Assembly: GCA_042701975.1 (NCBI GenBank)
Contig: CP170561.1
Coordinates: 1,426,001-1,490,000, forward strand
DNA: 64,000 nucleotides
Reading direction: 5' to 3'
Origin: JAFALK01 sp042701975
GTDB taxonomy: Bacteria; Pseudomonadota; Gammaproteobacteria; Burkholderiales; Burkholderiaceae_C
Position numbers and translations under genes: made by a program. Positions 24,443 to 34,049 of this stretch are shown here, piece after piece (position 1 is the first letter of the stretch; the number at the start of each line of letters is the position of its first letter). The notes under the pieces are model-generated. The model ran no database searches, had not been told where the DNA came from, and was given only the letters and a program-made list of their open reading frames with translations.

Positions 24443-26529
24443 CGCGAGGCTCCTGATGCGGGGGCGGAGGCGGCCGATGCGGCGGCCGAAGCAGGGCCCG
24501 AAGCCACCGGCGCTGCAGGCTCCGCGAACGGTGAGGCCACCGAGGCGGCCGATGCCGGCGGCTCGGCCGTCGCCGCGCGGCTGGGCAGGGGCACATCCGC
24601 TGCACGGCGCGATGTGCCGATCGGCGCGCCGCTCTGGCCCTTCTGGGTCAAGGCGATGTCTTCTTCGCTGGGGTAGAGGCCCTCCAGCCAGTAGTCGAAC
24701 ACGCGACGCGCGATCGGCGCGGCCGAGTCGCCACCCCAGCCGGCGTTTTCAACGATCAGGGCCAGCGCGATGCGCGGCTTGTCCACCGGTGCGAAGGCGA
24801 CGTAGAGCGAGTGATCTCGCTTGTGCTCGTCGGCCTTGATGTCGCTGTAGCGCTGGCCGGCCTTCAGGCTGACGGCCTGGGCCGTGCCGGTCTTGCCGCC
24901 GCTGGTGTACGCAGCGCCGGCGAAGGCGCGCTTGGAGGTGCCCTCGATCGTCACCGCACCCATCGCGCCGGTGACCACGGCCACATCGGCGGGCTTGAGC
25001 GGCAGCGGCTCCAGGGCGTCGCTGGCGATGCGGCGCCGCTCCTTCTTCACCAAGTCCTCGATCTCCTGCACCAGGCGCGGCTTGAAGCGCTGGCCGCCTG
25101 AGGACAGCGTGGCGTAGGCCGTGGCCATCTGCAGCATGGTGAAGTTGTTGTAGCCCTGGCCGATGCCCAGCGAGATGGTCTCGCCCGGGAACCACTTCTG
25201 GTTGGCGGGGCTGCGCTTGAAGTAGTTGCGCTTCCATTCGGTGGAAGGCAGCACGCCGGTGACCTCGCCCTGCAGGTCGATGTCGGTCTTGCGGCCCAGA
25301 CCGAAGGGATCGAGCTGGTCGTGGATCAGGTCCACGCCCATGTCGTTGGCCAGGCCGTAGAAGTAGACGTTGGAGGAGGTGATGATGGCCAGGCGCATGT
25401 CCTTGGGGCCGGCGCGGTCCGTTTCCGGGCTGCCGAAGTTCTTGCCACCGAAGCTGTAGACCAGGTTGTCCTGGATGACCAGGTGCGGATCGCGCTTGTT
25501 GCTGTTCAGCGCGGCGATGGCCATCAGCGGCTTGAAGGTCGAGCCCGGCGGGTAGGTGCCCCGCAGCGCTCGGTTGAGCAGCGGCTTGTCGATGTTCTCG
25601 TTCAGGTCGCGCCAGCTGTCGGCGTCGATGCCGTCCACGAACAGGTTGGGGTCGAAGGTCGGCTTGGAGACGAAGGCCAGCACCTCGCCCGTCTGCGGAT
25701 CGATGGCGACGAGCGCACCGCGGCGCTCGCCGTAGAGCTGCTCGACCAAGGCCTGCAGCTTGATGTCGACGGAAAGCTTGACCGTGTTGCCCGGCGTGGG
25801 CGGTCGATACGCGAGGCGACGCACGGCGCGGCCGGCGGCGCTCGTCTCCACCTGCTCGAAGCCCGTCACGCCGTGCAGCTCGCGCTCGTACTGCTGCTCC
25901 AGGCCGAGCTTGCCGATGAACTCAGTGCCGCGGTAGTTGGCCTGCTCTTCCTCGCGCCAGTTGGCGTCGATGTCGCGTTTCTCGGCCGGGTTGATGCGGC
26001 CGATGTAGCCCAGCAGATGGCTGCCGATCTCGCCCATCGGGTAGCTGCGGAACAGCCGCGCCTTGATCTCCACGCCGACGAAGCGGAACTTCTGGGCCGT
26101 GAAGCGCGCCACTTCCTCATCCGTCAGCTTGGTGCGGATGGGCAGGGATTCGAAATTCTTGCTTTCTTCTTGCAGGCGCTTGAAGCGGCGGCGGTCCTTC
26201 GCCTGGATGTCCACGAGCTGGGCCAGGCCGTCGATGGTGGCGTCCAGATCGGCCACCTTGCTCGGCGTGATTTCCAGCGTGTAGGCCGAATAGTTGGAGG
26301 CCAGCACCACGCCGTTGCGGTCCACGATCAGGCCGCGGTTGGGCACGATGGGCACGACCGTGATGCGGTTGGCCTCGGCGCGGTCGGACAGCTGCGTGTG
26401 CTGCACGATCTGCAGATAGACCAGCCGGATCACGAGCAGGCAAAAGCAGGCCAGCACGAAACCCGCCGCCGCCAGCAGGCGCAGGCGCAGGCGCGAGAGC
26501 TCCTGCTGCGGGTTCTTGAAGACGACCAT
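24439..26529 (-). CDS. mrdA: Penicillin-binding protein 2 (peptidoglycan D,D-transpeptidase)
   Basis: PBP2 cross-links side-wall peptidoglycan and forms a complex with RodA. The 696-residue protein has an N-terminal membrane anchor (~20-42), the pedestal domain and the transpeptidase domain with the active-site motif STFK in YPPGSTFKPL, SSN in IITSSNVYFYG, and KTGTAQ. The C-terminal ~80 residues are an Ala/Pro-rich extension (PAASAASVAS and the like) not needed for catalysis. The ATG at 26529 fits the family start. Confidence 0.96.
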   Translation of the reverse strand: MVVFKNPQQELSRLRLRLLAAAGFVLACFCLLVIRLVYLQIVQHTQLSDRAEANRITVVPIVPNRGLIVDRNGVVLASNYSAYTLEITPSKVADLDATIDGLAQLVDIQAKDRRRFKRLQEESKNFESLPIRTKLTDEEVARFTAQKFRFVGVEIKARLFRSYPMGEIGSHLLGYIGRINPAEKRDIDANWREEEQANYRGTEFIGKLGLEQQYERELHGVTGFEQVETSAAGRAVRRLAYRPPTPGNTVKLSVDIKLQALVEQLYGERRGALVAIDPQTGEVLAFVSKPTFDPNLFVDGIDADSWRDLNENIDKPLLNRALRGTYPPGSTFKPLMAIAALNSNKRDPHLVIQDNLVYSFGGKNFGSPETDRAGPKDMRLAIITSSNVYFYGLANDMGVDLIHDQLDPFGLGRKTDIDLQGEVTGVLPSTEWKRNYFKRSPANQKWFPGETISLGIGQGYNNFTMLQMATAYATLSSGGQRFKPRLVQEIEDLVKKERRRIASDALEPLPLKPADVAVVTGAMGAVTIEGTSKRAFAGAAYTSGGKTGTAQAVSLKAGQRYSDIKADEHKRDHSLYVAFAPVDKPRIALALIVENAGWGGDSAAPIARRVFDYWLEGLYPSEEDIALTQKGQSGAPIGTSRRAADVPLPSRAATAEPPASAASVASPFAEPAAPVASGPASAAASAASAPASGASR

Positions 26530-26536
26530 TGCCTGG

Positions 26537-27058
26537 CTACAGCGGACGGTTCAGGTCGCGGTCCGGCGCGCGGCGCTGTGGGGCCAGCAGCAGGGCGCTG
26601 GCCAGCGGCCACAACAGGGCCTCGACGAGAGGCGCTGCGATCAGCCACCAGCCCGGCCACATGCCGCCGACGATCAAGCGCGTGATCAGCGAGAGCAGGT
26701 GTGCCAGCGCAAACAGCGGCAGCACGTGCAGCGCCTGTTCCAGCAGGCCGAACCAGGGAATGCGCCGATGCAGCGCGATGCCGCCGAAGGACAAGGCGCT
26801 GTAGGCCAGCGCGTGCTGGCCCAGCAAGGCGCCGTGATGCACGTCCACCAGCAGGCCGAAGAAGAAGGCCCAGCCCACGCCCACGCGGCGCGGCTGGTGC
26901 ACGGACCAGAACACGAGCACGACGGCCAGGAAATCTGGCATCGCCGCGGCGCGGCCGATCGGGATCATGTCCAGCAGCAGCGCGACGAGCAGGCTGAAGC
27001 CGATGAAGAAGGGGTTGGCCGGCAGCAGGAGCTGCGAGCCGCGCGGCATGAGGCTCAT
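26537..27058 (-). CDS. mreD: Rod shape-determining protein MreD
   Basis: MreD is a small integral membrane elongasome protein. The 173 residues contain about five membrane helices and the family pattern PANPFFIGFSLLVALLLDMIP and LPDFLAVVLVFW-like DFLAVVLVFWSVHQPRRVGVGWAF. The ATG at 27058 overlaps the mreC stop (ATGA). It lies 7 bp upstream of mrdA. Confidence 0.92.
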   Translation of the reverse strand: MSLMPRGSQLLLPANPFFIGFSLLVALLLDMIPIGRAAAMPDFLAVVLVFWSVHQPRRVGVGWAFFFGLLVDVHHGALLGQHALAYSALSFGGIALHRRIPWFGLLEQALHVLPLFALAHLLSLITRLIVGGMWPGWWLIAAPLVEALLWPLASALLLAPQRRAPDRDLNRPL

Positions 27059-27993
27059 GGCTTCGCTCCCTTCCTGCCTTTGGGTGGCGCCGAGGCCGCA
27101 GCAGCAGCGCTGGCCGCACGCGCTTCGGCACGCGCCGATTCCAGCTGCTCCAGCGGCTGCAGCACCAACACGTGGTGGGCTGCGTCTGCCGGTGCCACCG
27201 GTTGCAGCAGCACTTGCGCAAAGCCCGCTTCGCCGCGGCGCTCGACCAGCGTGACCTTGGCCACCGGCAGGCCGGCCGGGTAGATGCCGTCCATGCCCGA
27301 GGTGGCCATCAGGTCGCCCACCTTGACGTCGGCATTGGCGGCCAGAAAGCGCAGCTCCATGCTCGTGCCCGTGGCCGAGCCGAAGGCGGCGTTGCGGGCC
27401 TGGGTGCGGGTGTTGAGCAGCGGGATGGCGGCGTCCTTGTCGGTCAGCAGCGTGACCTCGGAGGACAGGTTGTAGACGCGGGTGACCTGGCCCAGCACGC
27501 CGGCCTCGTTGATGACGGGCGAGCCGGCCTGTACGCCGTCGTGGCTGCCGCGGTCGATGACGACGCGGCGCGAGTAGGGATCGGGGGCTTCGTACAGCAC
27601 CTCGGCGGTGATCGAGGGCACGGTCAGCGCCGGGCGCAGCCCCAGCAGGGCGCGCAGCTTGGCGTTCTCGGCTTCGAGCTGGTTGGCGCGCGAGAGTCGT
27701 TCGGCCTGGCGCGCCAGCTGCATGCGGGCTTCGTTCTCGGCCTGCATCGCGCGCTCGGTGCCGCGCAAGTAGTCGCCGGCAGCGTCCCAGGCGTCCACCG
27801 GCGCGAGCAGCGCCTTTTGCATCGGGTGCAGGGCCAGGGCCAGGGCCGAGCGGACCGGGCCGGCCAGGTGAAAGCGCGCATCGGCCACCATCATGAAGAC
27901 GGCCAGGGCCGAGCACAGCGCGAGCTTGGTCAGCGCAGGCGTGCCCTGCTTGAAGAACGGCGGCGGTGAGCGGTCGAGCGTGCCAAAGGGCAT
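27055..27993 (-). CDS. mreC: Rod shape-determining protein MreC
   Basis: MreC is a periplasmic scaffold that links MreB to PBP2/RodA. The 312-residue protein has an N-terminal membrane anchor (~20-38), a coiled coil (~75-105) and the MreC beta domains, with VVIDRGSHDGVQAGSPVI, GVLGQVTRVY, TDKDAAIPLL and GLPVAKVTLVE. The C-terminal ~50 residues are Ala-rich. It lies 35 bp after mreB. Confidence 0.95.
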   Translation of the reverse strand: MPFGTLDRSPPPFFKQGTPALTKLALCSALAVFMMVADARFHLAGPVRSALALALHPMQKALLAPVDAWDAAGDYLRGTERAMQAENEARMQLARQAERLSRANQLEAENAKLRALLGLRPALTVPSITAEVLYEAPDPYSRRVVIDRGSHDGVQAGSPVINEAGVLGQVTRVYNLSSEVTLLTDKDAAIPLLNTRTQARNAAFGSATGTSMELRFLAANADVKVGDLMATSGMDGIYPAGLPVAKVTLVERRGEAGFAQVLLQPVAPADAAHHVLVLQPLEQLESARAEARAASAAAAASAPPKGRKGAKP

Positions 27994-28028
27994 GACGGCG
28001 AGGCCTGGGTTCAGGCCCTAGGCGGAGA

Positions 28029-29072
28029 TCACTCCGAGGTGAAGATGCTGCCGAGGCGCTCCATGCGCTCCAGCGCCATGCCGCAGCCGCGCACCACGCA
28101 GGTCAGCGGGTCTTCGGCCACCAGCACGGGCAGACCGGTTTCCTCGGCCAGCAGGCGGTCCAGATCGCGCAGCAGGGCGCCACCGCCGGTCAGCATCATG
28201 CCGCGCTCGGCGATGTCGGCGCCCAGCTCCGGCGGTGTCTGCTCCAGCGCGTTCTTCACGGCCGAGACGATCTGGTTCAGCGGATCGGTCAGGGCTTCCA
28301 GGATCTCGTTGGACGAGATCGTGAAGCTGCGCGGCACGCCCTCAGACAGGTTGCGGCCCTTGACTTCCATCTCCTTGACCTCGGAGCCGGGGAAGGCCGA
28401 GCCGATGTTCTTCTTGATGGCTTCGGCCGTGGGCTCGCCGATCAGCATGCCGTAGTTGCGGCGGATGTAGTTGATGATGGCCTCGTCGAACTTGTCGCCG
28501 CCGACGCGGACCGAGCCCTTGTAGACCATGCCGCCCAGCGAGATCACGCCGACTTCGGTCGTGCCACCACCGATGTCCACCACCATCGAGCCGGATGCTT
28601 CCGACACGGGCAGGCCGGCGCCGATCGCGGCGGCCATCGGCTCCTCGATCAGGTAGACCTCGCGAGCACCGGCGCCGAGGGCCGACTCGCGGATGGCGCG
28701 GCGCTCGACCTGCGTGGAACCGCAGGGCACGCAGATGATGATGCGCGGACTCGGCTTGAGCATCTTCGAGTCGTGGACCATCTTGATGAACTGCTTGAGC
28801 ATCTGCTCGGTCACCGTGAAGTCGGCGATCACGCCGTCCTTCATGGGCCGGATGGCTTCGATGTTGCCGGGCACCTTGCCCAGCATGGCCTTGGCTTCGG
28901 AGCCGACGGCCTGCAGCGTCTTCTTGCCATTGGGGCCGCCTTCGTGGCGGATCGAGACGACCGAGGGCTCGTCGAGCACGATGCCCTTGCCGCGAACGTA
29001 GATCAGGGTGTTGGCGGTGCCGAGGTCAATGGCCAGGTCGGTGGAGATGTAGCGGCGCAGTGAGGCGAACAT
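28029..29072 (-). CDS. mreB: Actin-like rod shape protein MreB
   Basis: MreB forms membrane-bound filaments that direct side-wall synthesis. The 347-residue protein has the actin-fold nucleotide motifs DLAIDLGTANTLIYV, VVDIGGGTTEVGVISLGG and LTGGGALLRDLDRLL. Length is standard. It is the first gene of the elongasome operon and is divergent from gatC, with 215 bp between the starts that must hold both promoters; I could not assign them with confidence. Confidence 0.98.
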   Translation of the reverse strand: MFASLRRYISTDLAIDLGTANTLIYVRGKGIVLDEPSVVSIRHEGGPNGKKTLQAVGSEAKAMLGKVPGNIEAIRPMKDGVIADFTVTEQMLKQFIKMVHDSKMLKPSPRIIICVPCGSTQVERRAIRESALGAGAREVYLIEEPMAAAIGAGLPVSEASGSMVVDIGGGTTEVGVISLGGMVYKGSVRVGGDKFDEAIINYIRRNYGMLIGEPTAEAIKKNIGSAFPGSEVKEMEVKGRNLSEGVPRSFTISSNEILEALTDPLNQIVSAVKNALEQTPPELGADIAERGMMLTGGGALLRDLDRLLAEETGLPVLVAEDPLTCVVRGCGMALERMERLGSIFTSE

Positions 29073-29287
29073 GGTGTGGGTGCAGCGCCCGCCGCTTCTG
29101 TGAGCGTCGTGCGCAGATGATTTTGGGCTTTAGGGGGTCACGTTTGAGTGTCCACGGACAGCGACTGCTACAGCAGCAGCCGTGCCCATCGGCATAAGCG
29201 AAGATAATACCCGATCACCCCCATGTTTCCTGCGTTTGCGGGCTGTGGCGGATACTGATTTTTGGACTTTGAACCCCACCGGATTCC

Positions 29288-29587
29288 ATGGCCCTGACTT
29301 CCCAAGACGTGAGCCGAATCGCCCAGCTGGCGCGGCTCGAACTGGCCGACGCTGAAAGCGCGGCTTTGCTGCCGCAGCTCAACGGCTTCTTCAAGATCGT
29401 GGAGCAAATGAGCGCTGTCGACACCAGCGGCGTCGAGCCGCTGTACACGCCGCTTTCCACTGTGCGCGAGGTGCATCTGCGCTTGCGCGAAGACGCGGTC
29501 AGCGAGACCAATCAGCGCGAGCTCAACCAGAAGAGCGCACCGGCCGTCGAAGATGGTCTGTTCCTCGTGCCGAAGGTGATCGAATGA
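29288..29587 (+). CDS. gatC: Aspartyl/glutamyl-tRNA amidotransferase subunit C
   Basis: GatC stabilises the GatCAB complex, which converts Glu-tRNA(Gln) or Asp-tRNA(Asn) to the amidated form. The 99 residues show the GatC pattern VSRIAQLARLEL, LNGFFKIVEQMSAVDTSGVEPLYTP and LREDAVSE. Its stop overlaps the gatA start by 4 bp. Confidence 0.96.
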   Translation: MALTSQDVSRIAQLARLELADAESAALLPQLNGFFKIVEQMSAVDTSGVEPLYTPLSTVREVHLRLREDAVSETNQRELNQKSAPAVEDGLFLVPKVIE

Positions 29588-31071
29588 GCCGGGCCCTGCA
29601 CGATCTGGGCGTGGCCGAACTGTCCCGCGCCCTGGCCGACAAGGCCGTCTCCAGCGTCGAAATCGCCCAACATCTGCTTGCACGTGTTGCCGATGCGAAA
29701 GAACTTGGCGCCTTCTTGCACATCGATGCCGACGGCGCGCTGGCCGCAGCCCGTGCGGCTGACGCACGCCGCGCAGGCGGCGAGACGGGCGCGCTGCTTG
29801 GCGTGCCCATGGCGCACAAGGACATCTTCGTCACGCGCGGCATGCCCACGACGGCCGGTTCGAAGATCCTGGCCGGCTACCAGAGCCCGTTTGATGCGAC
29901 GGTGCTGGCCCGCCTGTTCGCCGCCGGCACGGTCAGCTTGGGCAAGCTCAACTGCGACGAGTTCGCCATGGGCTCGGCCAACGAGAACTCGGCCTACATG
30001 CCCGCCGCCAATCCCTGGGACCTGGGCCGCGTGCCTGGCGGCTCATCGGGCGGCTCGGCCGCGGCCGTGGCGGCGCGCCTCGTGCCTGCCTCCACCGGCA
30101 CCGACACCGGCGGCTCGATCCGCCAGCCGGCCTCGTTCACCGGCATCACCGGGATCAAGCCGACCTACGGCGTGTGCTCGCGCTACGGCATGATCGCCTT
30201 CGCCTCCAGCCTCGACCAGGCCGGCCCGATGGCCCGCACGGCCGAAGACTGCGCGCTGATCCTCTCCGCCATGAGCGGCTTCGACGAGCGCGACGCCACC
30301 AGCGTGGAGCAGCCGCCGCAGGACTTTCATGCACAGATGCTGCAGGCCCGCGCGGGCGCCACCACTGCCCAGCCTTTGAAGGGCCTGCGCATCGGCCTGC
30401 CGCGCGAGTTCTTCCCCGAGGCGCTGGCCGCCGACGTGAACAGCGCCGTTCGCCAGGGCCTGGCCGAGCTGGAGAAGCTCGGCGCCACGCTCGTGGACGT
30501 GAGCCTGCCGCGTACCGAGCTGGCCATCCCGGTGTACTACATCATTGCTCCGGCCGAGGCGAGCTCGAATCTTTCGCGTTTTGATGGCGTCAAGTTCGGT
30601 CATCGTGCTGCTAAATACGACGATCTGCTCGATATGTACAAGAAGACCCGCGCCGAAGGTTTCGGCCCGGAGGTCAAGCGCCGGATCATGATCGGCACCT
30701 ACGTGCTTTCGCACGGCTATTACGACGCCTACTACCTGCAGGCTCAGAAGCTGCGCCGCATGATCGCGGACGACTTCCAGCAGGCCTTCACCCAGTGCGA
30801 CCTGATCGCCGGCCCCGTGGCGCCTACCGTGGCATGGAAGCACGGCGAAGGCAAGGACGATCCGGTCAAGGCGTATCTCGCCGACATCTTCACGCTGCCT
30901 GGCTCGCTGGCCGGCCTGCCCGGCATGAGCGTGCCGGTGGGCTTTGGCGAGGGCGGCATGCCCGTCGGTTTGCAGCTGATCGGCAACTACTTCAAGGAAG
31001 GCCAGCTTCTGCACGCCGCGCATTCGCTGCAGCAGGCCACCGATTGGCACCTCCAAGCCCCGAAGAAATAA
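29584..31071 (+). CDS. gatA: Aspartyl/glutamyl-tRNA amidotransferase subunit A
   Basis: GatA is the amidase subunit that releases ammonia from glutamine. The 495-residue protein has the Ser-cisSer-Lys triad: Lys79 in MAHKDIF, GGSSGGSAAAVAAR, and the nucleophile region TDTGGSIRQPA. Length is normal. It lies 6 bp before gatB. Confidence 0.97.
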   Translation: MSRALHDLGVAELSRALADKAVSSVEIAQHLLARVADAKELGAFLHIDADGALAAARAADARRAGGETGALLGVPMAHKDIFVTRGMPTTAGSKILAGYQSPFDATVLARLFAAGTVSLGKLNCDEFAMGSANENSAYMPAANPWDLGRVPGGSSGGSAAAVAARLVPASTGTDTGGSIRQPASFTGITGIKPTYGVCSRYGMIAFASSLDQAGPMARTAEDCALILSAMSGFDERDATSVEQPPQDFHAQMLQARAGATTAQPLKGLRIGLPREFFPEALAADVNSAVRQGLAELEKLGATLVDVSLPRTELAIPVYYIIAPAEASSNLSRFDGVKFGHRAAKYDDLLDMYKKTRAEGFGPEVKRRIMIGTYVLSHGYYDAYYLQAQKLRRMIADDFQQAFTQCDLIAGPVAPTVAWKHGEGKDDPVKAYLADIFTLPGSLAGLPGMSVPVGFGEGGMPVGLQLIGNYFKEGQLLHAAHSLQQATDWHLQAPKK

Positions 31072-31077
31072 CGCGTT

Positions 31078-32529
31078 ATGTCGACTCCCAAACTCGTCCG
31101 TGGCTACGAGGTCGTGATCGGCCTGGAGAACCACGTCCAGCTGTCCACTGTCTCCAAGATCTTCAGCGGCTCCTCGACCGCCTTCGGCGCCGAGCCCAAC
31201 ACGCAGGCTTCCGCCGTGGACCTGGCCCTGCCGGGCACACTGCCGGTGTTGAACCGTGGCGCGGTGGAGCGAGCCATCCGCTTCGGCCTGGCCGTGGGCG
31301 CCAAGATCGCGCCGCAGAGCATCTTCGCCCGCAAGAACTACTTCTACCCGGACCTGCCCAAGGGCTACCAGATCAGCCAGTTCGAGATCCCGGTGGTGCA
31401 GGGCGGCGAAGTGAGCTTCTTCGTCGGCGACGAGAAGAAGACCGTCAAGCTGACCCGTGCTCACCTTGAGGAAGACGCGGGCAAGAGCCTGCACGAGGAC
31501 TATCACGGCCAGTCGGGCATCGATCTGAACCGAGCCGGTACGCCGCTGCTGGAGATCGTCTCCGAACCCGACATGCGCTCTGGTGCCGAAGCCTGCGAGT
31601 ACGCCAAGACGCTGCACGCGCTGGTGATGTGGCTGGACATCTGCGACGGCAATATGCAGGAAGGCTCCTTCCGCTGCGACGTGAACGTCTCCGTGCGCAA
31701 GCCCGGCGCGCCCTATGGCACGCGCCGCGAGATCAAGAACCTCAACAGCTTCCGCAACCTGCTGCTGGCGGTGGACTTCGAGGTGAACTGGCAGATCGAT
31801 CAGATCGAGGACGGCCTGGAGATCAAGCAGGCGACCGTGCTGTTCAACCCGGACACGGGCGAGACGCGCGCCATGCGCAGCAAGGAAGACTCGGCCGACT
31901 ACCGCTACTTCCCCGATCCCGACCTGCCGCCGCTGGTGATTGGCGCCGATTGGGTGGAGCGCGTGAAGGGCGAGATGCCCGAGCTCCCAGCAGTGATGGC
32001 GGCCCGCTTCGAGCAGGTTGATGGTCTGCCGGCGTACGACGCGTCGATGATGACGGCGAGCCTCTCGACGGCGCGCTACTACGAGGCCGCGCGAGATGCG
32101 AGCAAGGCGCCCAAGCTTGTCGCCAACTGGGTGATGGGCGAGATCGCCAAGCGACTCAACGCCGAAGAGAAGGACATCATCGAAGCGCCCGTGGCGCCGA
32201 CGACGCTGGCCGCGCTGATCGGCCGCATCCAGGACGGCACGATCTCCAACAACTCGGCCAAGCAGGTCTTCGAGGTGCTGTGGACCGAAGGCGGCAGCGA
32301 TGTCGACGCCATCATCGAAGCCAAGGACCTCAAGCAGTCCAACGACACCGGCGAGATCGAACGCATCCTCGACGAGGTGCTGGCGGCCAATGCCAAGTCG
32401 GTGGAAGAGTTCCGCTCCGGCAAGGACAAGGCCTTCAATGCGCTCGTGGGTCAGGCCATGAAGGCGACCAAGGGCAAGGCCAATCCGGCGATGGTGAACG
32501 AGCTCCTCAAGAAGAAGCTCTCAGGCTGA
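31078..32529 (+). CDS. gatB: Aspartyl/glutamyl-tRNA amidotransferase subunit B
   Basis: GatB activates the misacylated tRNA with ATP and transfers ammonia to it. The 483-residue protein has the kinase-like cradle motifs YEVVIGLENHVQL, RKNYFYPDLPKGYQISQ, DLNRAGTPLLEIV and EGSFRCDVNVSVR, then the C-terminal helical and YqeY-like tail. The canonical GLEIH reads GLENH here. Its stop codon abuts the stop of the convergent DUF4124 gene. Confidence 0.97.
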   Translation: MSTPKLVRGYEVVIGLENHVQLSTVSKIFSGSSTAFGAEPNTQASAVDLALPGTLPVLNRGAVERAIRFGLAVGAKIAPQSIFARKNYFYPDLPKGYQISQFEIPVVQGGEVSFFVGDEKKTVKLTRAHLEEDAGKSLHEDYHGQSGIDLNRAGTPLLEIVSEPDMRSGAEACEYAKTLHALVMWLDICDGNMQEGSFRCDVNVSVRKPGAPYGTRREIKNLNSFRNLLLAVDFEVNWQIDQIEDGLEIKQATVLFNPDTGETRAMRSKEDSADYRYFPDPDLPPLVIGADWVERVKGEMPELPAVMAARFEQVDGLPAYDASMMTASLSTARYYEAARDASKAPKLVANWVMGEIAKRLNAEEKDIIEAPVAPTTLAALIGRIQDGTISNNSAKQVFEVLWTEGGSDVDAIIEAKDLKQSNDTGEIERILDEVLAANAKSVEEFRSGKDKAFNALVGQAMKATKGKANPAMVNELLKKKLSG

Positions 32530-33228
32530 TCAGGGCTTGCCGTCCACTGGGCCGAGCGAACCGGGAGGGGCGCCGGCCCAGAGTTTTTTCAGCCGGGCCA
32601 GTTCCTTGTCGTACAGCCCGTTGATCCGCACCAGCTCGGCCTTCTGGTTCTCGATCAGCTGCTTCTGCGCGTCGACGGCGGCGTCGTTGGCATCCAGCTG
32701 CTGCTTGAGCTTGCCCGGCAAAGGCTTGCCGACATAGAACTGCGCCTCGTCCTGCAGCGGCTTGCGCTCCTTGGCCAGGTCGGCGATGCGCAGCTCGGAA
32801 ATGCGCATGGCACTGATGGCCACGTCCAGCGCTTCCTCGCGCGCGCGCTGGTGCACTTTCTCGTTCGGGAAGCGCAGCATCAGGTTGCGGTCACGGCGGA
32901 TCGCGTCCTGCTGCGCGGCCTTGGCCACGGCGTCCTTGCGGTCCTGCTGCTCCTTGGCCGCGCGCTCCTCGGGCGAGAGGTAGGCTGGCAGGACCATGCG
33001 CAACGAGCCGTCGCTGTTGAGCACGCGCTGTTCGCGGCTCGTGCATTCGGGAATTGGCCGGTCGGCCGTGAGCTTGCGTCCGTCAGGCGATGTGCAGGTG
33101 TAGGTGGCGCGGCCCTCGCCCGGCGTGAGCGTCTGCGCCCAGGCGCCCGTAGCGCCAGTGGCAAACAGGCCGCAGCAGCAACTCAGCGAAACACTCAGCG
33201 ATACAGCAGCGCGCGCAAGCTTGGCCAT
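32530..33228 (-). CDS. DUF4124-domain periplasmic protein with coiled coil
   Basis: The 232-residue protein is probably exported: its signal peptide runs from MAKLARAAVS to WAQ near residue 32. A DUF4124-type segment (YTCTSPDGRKLTADRPIPEC, then REQRVLNSDGSLR) follows. Charged helices of likely coiled-coil character make up residues 85-225. Function is unknown. Its start overlaps the pyrE stop (TGATG), and its stop abuts the gatB stop. Confidence 0.8.
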   Translation of the reverse strand: MAKLARAAVSLSVSLSCCCGLFATGATGAWAQTLTPGEGRATYTCTSPDGRKLTADRPIPECTSREQRVLNSDGSLRMVLPAYLSPEERAAKEQQDRKDAVAKAAQQDAIRRDRNLMLRFPNEKVHQRAREEALDVAISAMRISELRIADLAKERKPLQDEAQFYVGKPLPGKLKQQLDANDAAVDAQKQLIENQKAELVRINGLYDKELARLKKLWAGAPPGSLGPVDGKP

Positions 33229-33902
33229 CAGACTCCGTAGCGATCTCGGTAGGCCTGCACGGCGCTGGCATGCGCGGTCACGGCCGGGTTGCTGGTAGAG
33301 CGCAAATATTGAAGCAGGTCGGCCAGTCCGGCAATGGCGACAACCGGCAGTTGCAGCTGCTGAGACACATACTGCACGGCGGACCAGGGCTGGTCCACAC
33401 CGTTCTCGGCCGCCTTTTCCTGACGGTCCAGTGCGATGGCCACGCCACAGGGCGTGGCACCCGCGGCCTGGATCATGGCGATCGATTCGCGCACCGAGGT
33501 GCCGGCGGAGATCACGTCGTCGATGATGAGGACACGGCCTTTGACCGGCGCGCCGACGAGCGTGCCGCCTTCACCGTGGTCCTTGGCTTCCTTTCGGTTG
33601 TAGGCGTAGGGCTTGTTGTGGCCCTGGCGCGCCAGTTCGACGGACACGGCGGCGGCCAGGGTGATGCCCTTGTAGGCCGGACCGAAGATCATGTCGAACT
33701 GCAGGCCGGAGGCGATCAGCGTGCGCGCGTAGAACTCGGCCAGGCGACCCAGCTTCAGCCCATCGTCGAACAGGCCGGCGTTGAAGAAGTAAGGGCTCAT
33801 GCGCCCGGCCTTGGTCTTGAACTCTCCAAAGCGCAGCACCCCGGCCTCGACGGCGAAGGCAACGAAATCCTGGGCGGCGGGGGAGGTGACAACGGCGTTC
33901 AT
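33228..33902 (-). CDS. pyrE: Orotate phosphoribosyltransferase
   Basis: PyrE makes orotidine 5'-phosphate from orotate and PRPP in pyrimidine synthesis. The 224 residues contain FGPAYKGITLA, the loop KEAKDHGEGG and the PRPP-binding motif VLIIDDVISAGTSVRES. The ATG at 33902 gives the family start (MNAVVTSPAAQDF). It overlaps the downstream DUF4124 gene by 1 bp. Confidence 0.97.
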   Translation of the reverse strand: MNAVVTSPAAQDFVAFAVEAGVLRFGEFKTKAGRMSPYFFNAGLFDDGLKLGRLAEFYARTLIASGLQFDMIFGPAYKGITLAAAVSVELARQGHNKPYAYNRKEAKDHGEGGTLVGAPVKGRVLIIDDVISAGTSVRESIAMIQAAGATPCGVAIALDRQEKAAENGVDQPWSAVQYVSQQLQLPVVAIAGLADLLQYLRSTSNPAVTAHASAVQAYRDRYGV

Positions 33903-33950
33903 GGCGCGCATTCTAGATTTCAAGAAACCTTGCAAAGTTCGTCCAAAACG

Positions 33951-33984
33951 AAAAAAGGCCCGCGCCGGATGACGCGGGCCTTTT
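33951..33984 (-). terminator. Strong terminator between the TonB receptor gene and pyrE
   Basis: An 8-bp GC stem (GGCCCGCG / CGCGGGCC, 33957-33980) with an 8-nt loop has an A run on one side (T run on the minus strand) and TTTT on the other. It ends the receptor transcript on the minus strand. Confidence 0.92.
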
Positions 33985-34049
33985 GTGGCTCTGGCTTTGT
34001 GACCCTGGCTTTGCGGCCTTGGGTTTGTAGGACGGTCTTGCCTGACGGG